Assembly (NCBI GenBank): GCA_024516035.1
Contig: CM044961.1
Location: forward strand, 8,236,873 to 8,300,872
Origin: Bactericera cockerelli
Taxonomy: Eukaryota > Arthropoda > Insecta > Hemiptera > Triozidae
DNA length: 64,000 bases
Reading direction: 5' to 3'
Shown: positions 54,690-64,000 of the stretch, one piece after another
How positions within the stretch are numbered: the first letter of the stretch is position 1
How the letters are laid out: each line of letters begins with the position of its first letter
Made by a program: the position numbers and the translations under genes
The notes under the pieces: model-generated
Told to the model about the DNA's origin: nothing
Seen by the model: only the letters and a program-made list of their open reading frames with translations
Database searches by the model: none

Positions 54690-57570
54690 GAAGTGATAAA
54701 GGAACCAGAGTTTCGGACAATCTCAAGTTTTCTGATGAAACTAAATTAGTAATTGAATACTGAATACCTTGGACTCTTTTCAAATGCAAAAAAAATGAAT
54801 ACATAACACGCGAGAAACTGAAATATTTTATCTGGCATGGATATTGGACGGCTTCATTTCCAAAAATTGTAAAAATACATACATTGTTTTAAGTGGTACC
54901 TACCGTTAGACATGGACAGCAAAAGTACCCAATTGATAGGTGAAAGGTCGAGAAAAAATTGTTATTATTGAAAACGCAAAAATAAATAATTTATCACTTC
55001 ATAATCAAAATTTATGTAGGTGTAATCAAAACTTTTATATTGGTATTTATTCGGCATTGACGGACAAGGCCATTCCATACAGCCATCTTTATATTCATAA
55101 ATAAAACTATTAGATACCCCGACAATTTAGCCATTAAATATAATTAAATATAATTTAGCCTATGAAATCTCTTATAAACGTGAAATCACTCCTTGGCCGA
55201 CTGATTATTGTTTTTTTTTCTAAAACAGTAACACTTTTTTTTCATTCTAAAGCAGCAAAATTGACAACGTTTGAAGGTTACCCTCATGGTGAATATGGGC
55301 AATAAGAAAGATTTTTTTATTGTTTTAAAAAAAATCTACAAAATTTAGTGTCATATAACCTTGTATATCTTAAAATGTACTAAAATTCGTGTTGTTGTTG
55401 GATACATAAATAACTGCCATTACTGCGGGAGGCCTCACTGTTCCTCACATATTATCGTGTCCCCTAAAGTCCAATATTAGATCTGCATTACCTGTTCCTC
55501 CAGCACTATTAGATGACAATGAAAGCGTTGATTCACTTTTTAAATATCCGAAAAAACTAGAAATGTATACCATGATTTAGAAACAGGATATCAGCGCGAA
55601 CGACCTGCTCCAGCAGAGTTAAAGCGCCTAAAAGAAGAAAAAAAATGTATTGCACATTACATACTTACAGAGTCAAAATAGTTATACGGCGCTCATAAGA
55701 ATTGAACCTATTATTTTACCATTATAACGTTTGTATTATTAGTACAAAGATAGTATCAATTTAAATACTATTGATATTTACAGAGACTTGTTTTTTTCAT
55801 TGTTCTATTTTTCTCCTTACTTCCATAAGCTTTTTTAATGAAACATAGTAGCTTTTTTTCCCGTTGCCCGCAAAATTATTAATAAAAAATTAGTGGTCAA
55901 ACTCATTATTTTTTTCTGTATATATGTAGATGTACTTTTATATCCAATTATTATTATTGAATGTTTTTTTTTTTTCTCAATTTTACTAGTTTTTAATCTT
56001 AAGTTAAGAATGCTTGTAAAATACTATAAAGAGTTATAAAAAAAAATTGTTTACCATTTTTGCAGGTTAAAAAGTCAAACTTGAAGAGATTCGAAATTCA
56101 ACCAAGCCAATTTATTAATCCATTTATTTTTATATCTTTGTAGGAAATGGATTATACAATTTTTTTTAATTAATATTTTAGAGAGAGAAAGAAAATTTAT
56201 TTATTAAAACAAACAAATGTTACTGCTTTTTAACAGGGTTGCTAGAAAACAGTATACCGCAGTTTAATTCATAATTATTATAGTAGTATACGACTAACTC
56301 ACAATGTGGCATGGTTTCTTTGGTACTAATCAAAAAAGAATACATGTGATATTTCAGAGAAGAAGTATTTTTTAAGTAACAAACATTAAATATTTTCAAA
56401 TTGAGGAAAATAAAGAAAATAGGAACTCTTTCATTACATCAGGAAGAAATTCCTTGAATTAATAGTCGTATACGAATAATAGGTATTCGATTTGTTTAAA
56501 GAAAAACATAGTTTAAAATATTTTTTACCTAAAGATATAATTTTTAAACTGAGCCCAAAAAATTATATCTTTACAAAGCTTGATTTCATAAAGTAAAATA
56601 AATTTATTTTTTCTTTTGTTTTTTTGTTTCCGTTCTCTGTTGATGGATTTTTGTAAAGTTTATATTATTTGTAGCTTGATTGAAATATTAATTCCAAAAT
56701 AATATCTGCTGTACGTATGTATATCAAACATTTATTATTGATATGTTACCGCAGTTTTCAATTGTACGACTCTTTAGTATAATTATTCTTGAAGGATAAA
56801 TTGAGTACATGTAATACTGCCTAATGCCAAGGTGACATTAGATTTCCGGTGTTTCAATGCTTTCAGGCTGTACCATCTTAGTTTCAAAGCCACTATATTT
56901 CTATTATATTACGTATTTACTACCTATCCTTTACTGTACGAGCTATAATATTGTGGTAATACTAATTATATTTATGAGTATAAAGTATAGAATGATAAAT
57001 AAAATAATGAGATAAATCTAATGAAAGTTTTTAAAAGTATTGTAAATTTCAACCCAGGTAGAGGTGTGTTTTTTATGTGTAATAAATTAATGTTCATGGC
57101 TTTCATTTATGTTGAGAAATGTGTTCATCAAATGTAGGTCAATGTATGTAGGGAACATGATAGGCATAGAAAGGTTACATGTCTTTACAGGTTTCTTTTT
57201 AGCAAATTTAAAGTCCTTCAAAAAATATTATAGAAATAATTTAATTTTCGTATTGTAGATCTGCTTTTCTCTATTATTTTTAATAGTTAATTATTACTGA
57301 TTCATTAAATTAATAAATAAATAGAAATGAGAAAAACTCTAGGTTTTTAGATACATACTTTATAAAGTAAATACTTTTGCCTATTTATTAAGTTTACATT
57401 TAAGTTTATATTTTTTATAAGATTGTGTTGAAGTATTTAAATAATAATTTATAAATTAATGCAAAGTAAACTATTAATAATTACATTTAATCAATAAAGT
57501 TGCGAAATAATTTTACCCAAAATAAGTGTGCCTTCTTTAATTTCTCCTCATTTTTCGATATTGTTTAATT
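54690..57570. other. AT-rich intergenic DNA between convergent genes
   Basis: I see no gene or identifiable element in 2.9 kb. A good AATAAA lies at about 57494 on the + strand, but I have no gene to attach it to. Confidence 0.5.
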
Positions 57571-57574
57571 TGTT

Positions 57575-57695
57575 TTGTGGGTATTAGAAGGGTGAGGTTA
57601 ATTTGGGTAGCAGGTTTGTGAGTTTCCTGCAAATGCAGGGTAACACCCCCTTTGTGATATGGCCATGCAGTTGAAAGCGACGTTAAACCGAAATT
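57575..57695 (+). mobile_element. SINE 3' half with GACGTTAAAC tail
   Basis: GTGAGGTTAATTTGGGTAGC, TGCAGGGTAACACCCCC and CATGCAGTTGAAAGCGACGT then TAAACC, ending in an A-rich run. The tail is shared with the 5S-derived SINE at 31893 and a fragment at 8915. Confidence 0.65.
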
Positions 57696-57865
57696 AAAAA
57701 AGAAAAGAAAAAAAAGAACCATTATCCTTTACAACAAAAATGACCCAGACAAAAAATAAATCATGATAGCCAAAACAATCTGATAACAATAAGAATAATA
57801 TTTATATTTTTTGGGAAATAATATTGAATAAGCACATGTCAAATGGAAATTACAATTCATTTTAA

Positions 57866-57995
57866 ATCTTCTGAAGCGCACTAGGCTTGCACGCACGGTA
57901 ACCTGGGTTCGGTTCCCAACAGGGTAGTCATTTTTCTGCTGTGAGGAAAAATGAGTAGCTATAATATATGTATGAATAGCGAGCTGTGGCAGCAA
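57866..57995 (+). mobile_element. tRNA-derived SINE, family B, shortened
   Basis: GCGCACTAGGCTTGCACGCA, CTGGGTTCGGTTCCCAAC and GTGAGGAAAAATGAGTAGCT; part of the body is deleted. Confidence 0.75.
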
Positions 57996-58199
57996 TATGG
58001 CTAATGGACATTGATTAAAATGGTTTATTTGTAATGCTGATGTATTTGACAAATGTAAAGAGAAACCACATGCATACATAATGCATGTACTTGACAACTA
58101 ATTAATAATTGGTTCAGTAGAAAATATTTTTTTTGTTGGAATTAAAATTATTTCTCCCTCTAATTGCCTCACTTTAACCCTTCCTAGCCCTGCTGGGTA

Positions 58200-58360
58200 T
58201 TAACCCTTCTCGTTCCCCTGGTCGTGATAGTACACGGTATGGGGCTGACAGGGCTCGCAATATCCTTGAGGCCCCATGGGGCCGCGCGGGCCCATCGACC
58301 CTGGTATACCGGGTTCTCCTCTCTCCCCGGGCTGGCCTGGGGAACCAATACCGGGTGCAC
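58200..58360 (-). CDS. collagen-type protein, last coding exon
   Basis: 161-bp exon on the - strand: acceptor CTGTCTCCAG, phase 1 in, stop TAA at 58200-58202. It encodes 52 residues. It begins with Gly-X-Y repeats (GIGSPGQPGERGEPGIPG, GPRGPMGPQG) with one imperfection after GAPGI, then a non-collagenous end YCEPCQPHTVYYHDQGNEKG. A GYCE-x-C type ending after the triple helix is typical of FACIT-like and related minor collagens; the two cysteines could link chains. The protein would be secreted extracellular matrix. The exact collagen type is unknown, and only the end of the gene lies in this window. Confidence 0.88.
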
Positions 58361-58417
58361 CTGGAGACAGAAGAAAATTCTTGCGATAATATATTTATTT
58401 TTTAATACAAAATACGT

Positions 58418-58567
58418 CCTCAGTAGCTTGATCGATAAGGCGGTGGACTTGTAACCTGGAGGTCGGTGGTTCAAGTCCCGGTTTCAGCATAGATTTACTG
58501 AAGCGAGTTTGAGTAGTTGTGATATCAAAAGTGATTAACACAAAAATATGTGATAACTTTTTTTTAT
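58418..58567 (+). mobile_element. tRNA-derived SINE, family C
   Basis: TCAGTAGCTTGATCGATAAG, TGGTTCAAGTCCCGGTTTCA, GTTTGAGTAGTTGTGATATC, ending in a T-rich stretch. It lies in a collagen intron. Confidence 0.8.
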
Positions 58568-58667
58568 TTAATTTTTAATACATGGGCGTATTGGGCGTGA
58601 CTAAATGTTAAAAATACTCAATGATTCCAAGGAAATCTATCTATCAGAACAAACAGGAAGAAATATG

Positions 58668-58775
58668 ATGCTCTCCCATCGGAGGGAGGCATACTATGGG
58701 ATGGACAGGCTACAACATAGACCACAAGCATTTACAAACAGTAGCTGCTGTTTCATGGCTATTAAATAAAAAAAG
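58668..58775 (-). repeat. dispersed repeat Z, inverted
   Basis: The reverse complement reads AATAGCCATGAAACAGCAGC, CTTGTGGTCTATGTTGTAGC and CCTCCGATGGGAGAGCATCA, matching 28605 and 34400. Confidence 0.65.
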
Positions 58776-59033
58776 TCTGTGAAACACTCACCTTGGAAAT
58801 AAACCTAAAGCTAAGGGCATGCCTGCTACTTTTGATTTAAATATTACACAAATCGGTGTGTTTTCTAAATAATTAAAAAAAACCTTTAGGGCCAAATTAT
58901 GTAACAGGATAAAAGTTTAGCTGACACGCCTTTAAGTCGAAGTTTTCAAACAACCACAGCGCACTATATAGCCCGAGTAAAGGGATAGTGTCCACTTCGA
59001 TTAATGGAATCTTGTTTCATAATTCGAGACTTA

Positions 59034-59297
<264 letters not shown>

Positions 59298-59691
59298 TCA
59301 AGATTTATTGATAATTACGTCCAGGCTCTTGGTTTACAAAAAACAAACATGGTAAAACAAAAATCTGAGCACTAAAAAGCCCAACATTTTTTTTTTTTTT
59401 TTTTTTTTTTCGAGTAAGATTTTTTTCTAGTATGAAACCTCGTATTTCTGATATTCTCAACTCAACCAAAGCTATTAGGTCAAACAAACCCCACTATTAA
59501 ACGACCTTTCATGTTGAAGTTCACCCACAAGATAGTTCACCCACAAAAAAATTACTTAATAATAATAATAATAATAAATTTATTCGTTTTTTCAATAATC
59601 AGCATTGTTAAAAGTTCCGCTAAGTACATTTGTACTTTTCGGGAGCTTCGATTTTCATTTTCTTGTTTACTTTTTGATTTTCATATTGATC

Positions 59692-61509
59692 TTAAATTTC
59701 GTTGTTGTTCAATAAAAACTTTTTTATTTCTCTTTTCATTTTGTTCTCATCTTCTATTTGTTTCATCTCGTTTGGTAAATTGTTTAAAATTGTTGTTACT
59801 TGATATGCTATGGTTGATTTTCCGTAATTGTTTTTAATGCTTGGTGTCTTGTAAATTGTGTGTCGTGTATTGTATGCTGTTTCATGTATTTCTCTGTATT
59901 GATCTTCATAATAATGTTGTGTCAGTAATGTATATTTGTGTAGGTTTTGAATATTTAGTATGCTGTAATTTTTCATTTTTTCATTTCGTTGTGTTTTGTT
60001 AGTGTATGGATAAAGTGTTGCTTTTAGTATTTTCTTATGTGCTGATTTTACAGGTTTCCAATTTTCTTCTGTGGTAAAACCATAAGTACCAATACCATAT
60101 CTTAGAACTTGTTCACATACTGCTTTGTATATCATACATTTTATATTTAACGGTATTATTTTTTTAACGAAATGCATTTTATAGGATATCATATTTAATT
60201 TGTTTTTAATGTAATTTGTTTGGGATTTCCACTTCATATCTGCATCGAAATGAATTCCAAGATATTTCATTGATTTTTCGTTCTTAATTTTCATACATGA
60301 ACAGTTATTGAAATTTGAATCAATGCATTTATTTTCATGCATTATAAGATTAATTCTTGGGAGTAATCTGAATCTTCTGATCATGGGATTGATTGCTAAA
60401 ATTGATATTGTTTTGTTTTTATTTAAAAATATTTCTTTTTGATGTAGCCATATGATAATTTTATTTAGATCATTTTGAATTATTTTGTATAATTCATCTA
60501 TATTATCGTGTGTATAGTAAAGTAAGGTATCATCAGCATATTGGATTATTTTTGATTTTATACCAATTTTATGGATATTATTTACATAAATATTGAAAAA
60601 TGTTGGGGATAGAATTGCTCCGGTTATTAATCCACATGTAATAAGTGTTTCTTGACTTTCAACATTCCCTATTTTAACTTTTTGTTTTCTATCCTTGAAA
60701 TAATTTTCAAATATATTTTTTGTTTTTCTTTCTAAGCCAATTTCTTCCAATGTTTTTATCATTTCACCATGATCAATTGTTTCATATGCTCTCTTCAAAT
60801 CTAATCCTAGTGTTAAGCAGTATTTTTTATCATTTAATGCATTATTAATATCTTCAGAATATTTATTAAGAGCAAGTGTTGTATTTCTGTTTTTTCTAAA
60901 TCCAAATTGATTGTCATTGATTATTTTATTAATTTCTAGATATTCATTTAATTGTTGGTTTATGTATTTTTCTAGGATCTTTTCTAAACAAGGTAAAATT
61001 GCTATTGGTCGATAGTTAGAATATTTATCTTTCTTATCTTTTTTATATATTGGTGAAATTCTGGATATTTTCATTCCTGCAGGTATCTTTCCTTCTGAAA
61101 TAATTCTGTTCATTAGTGTTAATAATACTTCTTGTAAACACGTAAAATTATTTTTAATATCCTTTGGTCTTATTTGATCATTTCCACCGGCTTTATTTTC
61201 ATTTATATCTTTAATTATTCTTGATAAATCAAAAAAAGTCATTTCTTTAATTTCAAGAGGCTCACGATTTTCATTTATTTCGGTACCTACATCTATTTTT
61301 TTCATCAACTTTTCTTTGTTGCTTTTGAGGTTTATAATTTCATCTTTAAAACAATGGTTGAAATTGTTTGCTATGTTTTCAATTGTTATTCCACTTTTTT
61401 TGAAATTTTTGTCAATAATTTCTGCTGTATTATTTCTTTTTTTATTTGTTATTTTGTTAATTGTGTTCCATGTTTCTTTCATATCACCCCTACATTGATT
61501 AAATTTCAT
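59692..61509 (-). pseudogene. LINE reverse transcriptase (second part of ORF2)
   Basis: The open frame of about 605 codons shows YRPIAILPCLEKILEKYI, NQFGFRKNRNTTLALN, LGLDLKRAYETIDH (first catalytic Asp) and IIQYADDTLLYY (catalytic box), with a thumb and C-terminal region. The block normally read as GVPQGS-x-L-x-P is GLITGAILSPTFFN. Palm residues appear intact. A frame change separates it from the endonuclease, so this copy cannot make a full ORF2 protein unless frameshifting occurs. The true ORF2 start is in the endonuclease frame; the ATG at 61509 is internal. Confidence 0.88.
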
Positions 61510-61547
61510 GATGTTTTCTTTTTTCTTTGCTTGATTAATTTTATTGT

Positions 61548-62642
61548 TTAAATTTTATTTCGTATGTCTTTGTATTGTTTCAGAAAATATTCATTACCAG
61601 GATTGTTTTTAACCATTTTCCACAGATGTTTTTTCTTTTTTATCTCATTTCTAATATCTAGATTAATCCATGTATTTCCTTCATATTTTTTGGGTATTTG
61701 AATTTCTTTTTTTGCTTTTCCATAAATTTCATTAAAAATATTTACAAATTCATTGTATATTGTGTCTGCACATTTGTGATTTTGAATCAGACTGGTCCAA
61801 TCATGTTCTTCTATTAAAGTTTTTATCTTTTCTTCGTCCATTATTTTTATTTTAATAATTTGTTTATCTTCTTTTTCTTTATATTTATTAATTTTCAAAA
61901 AAGTAAAGTAATGGTCAGAAACTTTCTCTTTTATTATTCCTGCAGTAAATTTTCGTTTGATACGTACATTTATATGATCTATACATGATTTGACTATTCT
62001 TCCATTTAATATTTCTTCTCTGGTCACTTTTTGCACTGTATGAATCATACCCATATTTGATAACATTTCAATATATTGTTGTTTGTTTAATGTTTCTTCC
62101 AGAGTATTAATATTGATATCACCAATGATTAATATTTCCTTAGTTTTAACATCTTTGTGTAGAGACCATTTTTTCAATTCATTAATGAATCCTTTGATAT
62201 TTGTTTTTGGAGGTCTGTAAATTGCATTTATAATTATGTTCTTTTTATCCAACTCAATTTCTATATTTTCTGCATTTTTAAATTGTAAATTTGTAACACG
62301 GGATGATAATATACTATTTTCTATGTATACAGCTATTCCTCCACCCTTTTTTGTAGTTCTGTGATATGAATATAAATTAAAATTATTCATTTCGAAAAAA
62401 TTCATTTGATCTTCTTTAATCGATATTTCAGTCAATATCAGAATATCAATTTTTTTGCAGTTTTTCAAGTAAACTTGTAATAAACTCCATTTTTCATTGT
62501 TTAAACTTCTAACATTAATATGTATAATTATTATATCGTTTTTATTGTTTTTATTTATTTCTTTTAGGAACCATTCTTCAACATCTTCATATTCCTTTGT
62601 TTCAACATTTTCTTTAATATTGTCTAAAATTGTACTTGTCAT
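61548..62642 (-). pseudogene. LINE AP endonuclease (first part of ORF2)
   Basis: The 364-codon frame begins MTSTILDNIKENVETKEYED. It has the full endonuclease motif set: IIHINVRSLNN, ILILTEISI (catalytic Glu), GGGIAVYIE, INAIYRPPKT, ILIIGDININ, SCIDHINV and VSDHYF. It ends after DIRNKI; the coding sense continues one base away in the reverse-transcriptase frame (NKINQAKKKENI). The break lies in an A/T-rich run near 61550-61560, so a single-base indel is the simplest explanation. Confidence 0.88.
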
Positions 62643-62700
62643 ATTTCTTGATTAGATATTAAAATTTCTTTTTAAAAATTGGTAATGTAAAGTAGAATAT

Positions 62701-63516
62701 TTATTTTATTCTTCCTAGATCATCGAAGTTTTTCAACTCAATGACAGGGGTCCTTTCTCCTTTTCGTATGAAGATTTTTCCATTTTTTGACCACAGAAAC
62801 ATGTATTCGTTGATTTTTTTGAGCTTTCTGGCCTCAAACATTAATTGTTTCTTATTTTTGGTCAAATGTTCATTGACAAAAACTGTTCTTATTTCTCCCT
62901 TTCTACCCAAATCTTTGGTGGTTATTTTGGTATTTTTAATATTGGTCATTATTCTTTCTCTGATTTGTCTTGTGGTGAATTGCACAATAATGGGCGAGTT
63001 TTTCTCGTTTTGAGAGGGGATTCTATGTATAGCATCGATTGCTTTGTCTTCAATATCAACCTCTATTTTTTTCCCAATGGTTATCATCATTTCTCTCAGA
63101 TTTTCATCGTCATCTGGAGCAATGCCATCAATTTGTATATTACGATTTCTAGTATATTGTTCTAGATCTTCTATTACTTGTGACACAGTTTTTAATTGAT
63201 ATCTTAATGTTTCATTTTCTTTTTCCAAATTCTTCTGTCTGTCTTTTATCGTTCTCATCTCTTCTAATACTTCATCCAGTTTCGTCGAGTTGTAGTTTAA
63301 GCTCTTTTCAAATTCTCTCATATCTTCCTTGAATTCTTTCTTAAATGACATTTTGAAACTGTGCATGACTTTTTTCATTACCTTTTCGATTTTGTTTTCC
63401 AATTTATCATCATCATCTTCTTCTTCCTCCTCCTCGAATTCCGACTCAGATATTACCTCTTTTATAGGTTTTTGACTCTGACGTGTGGTTTTTTTGGTTG
63501 AATTTTTAGGAGCCAT
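62701..63516 (-). CDS. LINE ORF1 protein (coiled coil plus RRM-like domain)
   Basis: The 271-residue protein is intact. The N-terminus is basic (KKTTRQSQK) followed by an acidic patch (SEFEEEEEEDDDDK). Residues about 45-115 are a long coiled coil with heptad-like Leu/Ile (EVLEEMRTIKDRQKNLEKEN). The C-terminal part has IEDLEQYTRNRNIQIDGIAP, HRIPS and PIIVQFTTRQIRERIM. That layout is typical of LINE ORF1 and FP-like proteins that bind RNA as trimers. The likely role is to coat the element's RNA; function is by family inference. Confidence 0.85.
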   Translation of the reverse strand: MAPKNSTKKTTRQSQKPIKEVISESEFEEEEEEDDDDKLENKIEKVMKKVMHSFKMSFKKEFKEDMREFEKSLNYNSTKLDEVLEEMRTIKDRQKNLEKENETLRYQLKTVSQVIEDLEQYTRNRNIQIDGIAPDDDENLREMMITIGKKIEVDIEDKAIDAIHRIPSQNEKNSPIIVQFTTRQIRERIMTNIKNTKITTKDLGRKGEIRTVFVNEHLTKNKKQLMFEARKLKKINEYMFLWSKNGKIFIRKGERTPVIELKNFDDLGRIK

Positions 63517-63719
63517 TATTGATATAAATGTGCTTTTGATTTAAACTTTGTAGTTTTATAATATATAGGTATATGTACGAGTATATCACAAAAAATTGAG
63601 ACTTTACTCAAATATTTTAGTAAATTTATTTAAATTTTCTGGAGCAAAATTTTTTTTTTTTTTGATTCATAAATTCTACGGTTTCAGTAAATAACCTATT
63701 AAAATGTACAGAAATTTAC

Positions 63720-63881
63720 CTGATATTCTTAGAACTGACAGTATCTGAAACGTCAAGAATTTATCTGGCGGAACCTTCGACTTTCGCCCGAAACTTCCAT
63801 CCGGCCCGCCAGAATATCTCGAATCACGGGGACCGTGTACTCGAAGCGCTGGGTGGGAACAGTCCACCGCAGAGAGGGACC
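63720..63881 (-). CDS. candidate exon upstream in the collagen-type gene
   Basis: A GC-richer block in AT-rich surroundings. On the - strand it has acceptor GGTAGGTAG and donor ATCAG|GTAAAT, is 162 bp long and is open in phase 1 in, phase 1 out, matching the next collagen exon. The peptide is not collagenous: it contains DCSHPALRVHGPRD, SGGPDGSFGRKSKVPP and TFQILSVLRISG. It could be a spacer before the triple helix. The acceptor lacks a good pyrimidine tract. A second frame (TVPTQRFEYTVPVIRDILAG, ending in a stop) also looks protein-like, so the frame is uncertain. Confidence 0.4.
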
Positions 63882-63889
63882 CTACCTAC

Positions 63890-63936
63890 CAGAAGTATGT
63901 ATAGTTATATAGTTGGGTGGAAGAGATTGCCATAGG

Positions 63937-63970
<34 letters not shown>

Positions 63971-64000
63971 CTCTTTATTTATAATTTTATAATACAAAAT
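63890..64000 (-). repeat. repeat end with long T-run
   Basis: GGAAGAGATTGCCATAGGCA is followed by about 30 T and TACTCTTTATTTATAATTTT. Read on the - strand it is an A-rich run followed by the repeat core also seen at 15250 and 33105. Confidence 0.55.

Larger units (their letters stand above)
59550..63600 (-). mobile_element. second LINE, full length but with a broken ORF2
   Basis: It lies in a collagen intron on the same strand as that gene. In element order: ORF1 (63516-62701), endonuclease frame (62642-61548), reverse-transcriptase frame (61509-59692) and a short 3' UTR with a (TAT)n/(ATT)n tail at about 59555-59580. The 5' UTR is short, to about 63600. It is much more AT-rich than the first LINE and clearly a different family. 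Confidence 0.88.

Noticed and set aside
61540..61565. Programmed -1 frameshift in the second LINE
   Set aside because: The A/T-rich run does not present a standard slippery heptamer in the endonuclease frame; a single-base indel is simpler.

Overview
The window looks like a piece of a large, AT-rich and repeat-rich arthropod genome, most likely an insect. The evidence is a B-type muscarinic acetylcholine receptor spread over very long introns, an intact mariner transposon, two different LINEs, Helitron ends, several families of tRNA-derived SINEs and a 5S-rRNA-derived SINE. I cannot name the species. There is no sign of bacterial or viral gene organisation. || Genes. The + strand carries a G-protein-coupled receptor of the muscarinic acetylcholine family. 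Six well-supported coding exons lie at 18694-18902, 25751-25876, 35484-35683, 40429-40576, 41793-42080 and 42347-43863. Their splice phases agree at every junction and they encode about 828 residues containing all seven membrane segments. A possible earlier exon at 63-182 has a matching phase. The - strand carries the 3' end of a collagen-type gene, with its last exon at 58200-58360, the preceding exon at 59108-59275 and a possible further exon at 63720-63881. The two genes converge across about 14 kb of repeats and AT-rich DNA. || Layout. 183-18693 is an intron, or upstream DNA, holding SINEs, a pair of Tourist-like MITEs, a fold-back element, a 21-bp minisatellite, a TATGGC-rich MITE and a 272-bp satellite whose units are also dispersed. 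18903-25750 is an intron that starts with a tandem array copied from the splice donor and continues with about 1 kb of pyrimidine tract followed by about 1 kb of purine tract. 25877-35483 holds the intact mariner (27261-28553), a small Helitron and SINEs. 35684-40428 holds a Jockey/CR1-like LINE on the opposite strand. 40577-42346 contains a second array copied from a splice donor and a truncated LINE placed just before an exon. 43864-58199 is the 3' UTR and intergenic DNA. 58361-63719 holds collagen introns with a second LINE (ORF1, endonuclease and reverse transcriptase). || Most unusual feature. Three splice-site neighbourhoods of the receptor gene have been copied next to themselves. The end of the first confirmed exon with its donor is repeated about 11 times in 47-bp units. 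The end of the fourth confirmed exon with its donor is repeated 11 times in exact 31-bp units. The start of the third confirmed exon with its acceptor has an upstream copy that would add 49 codons in frame. These arrays are either decoy splice sites or a record of repeat birth at exon edges.
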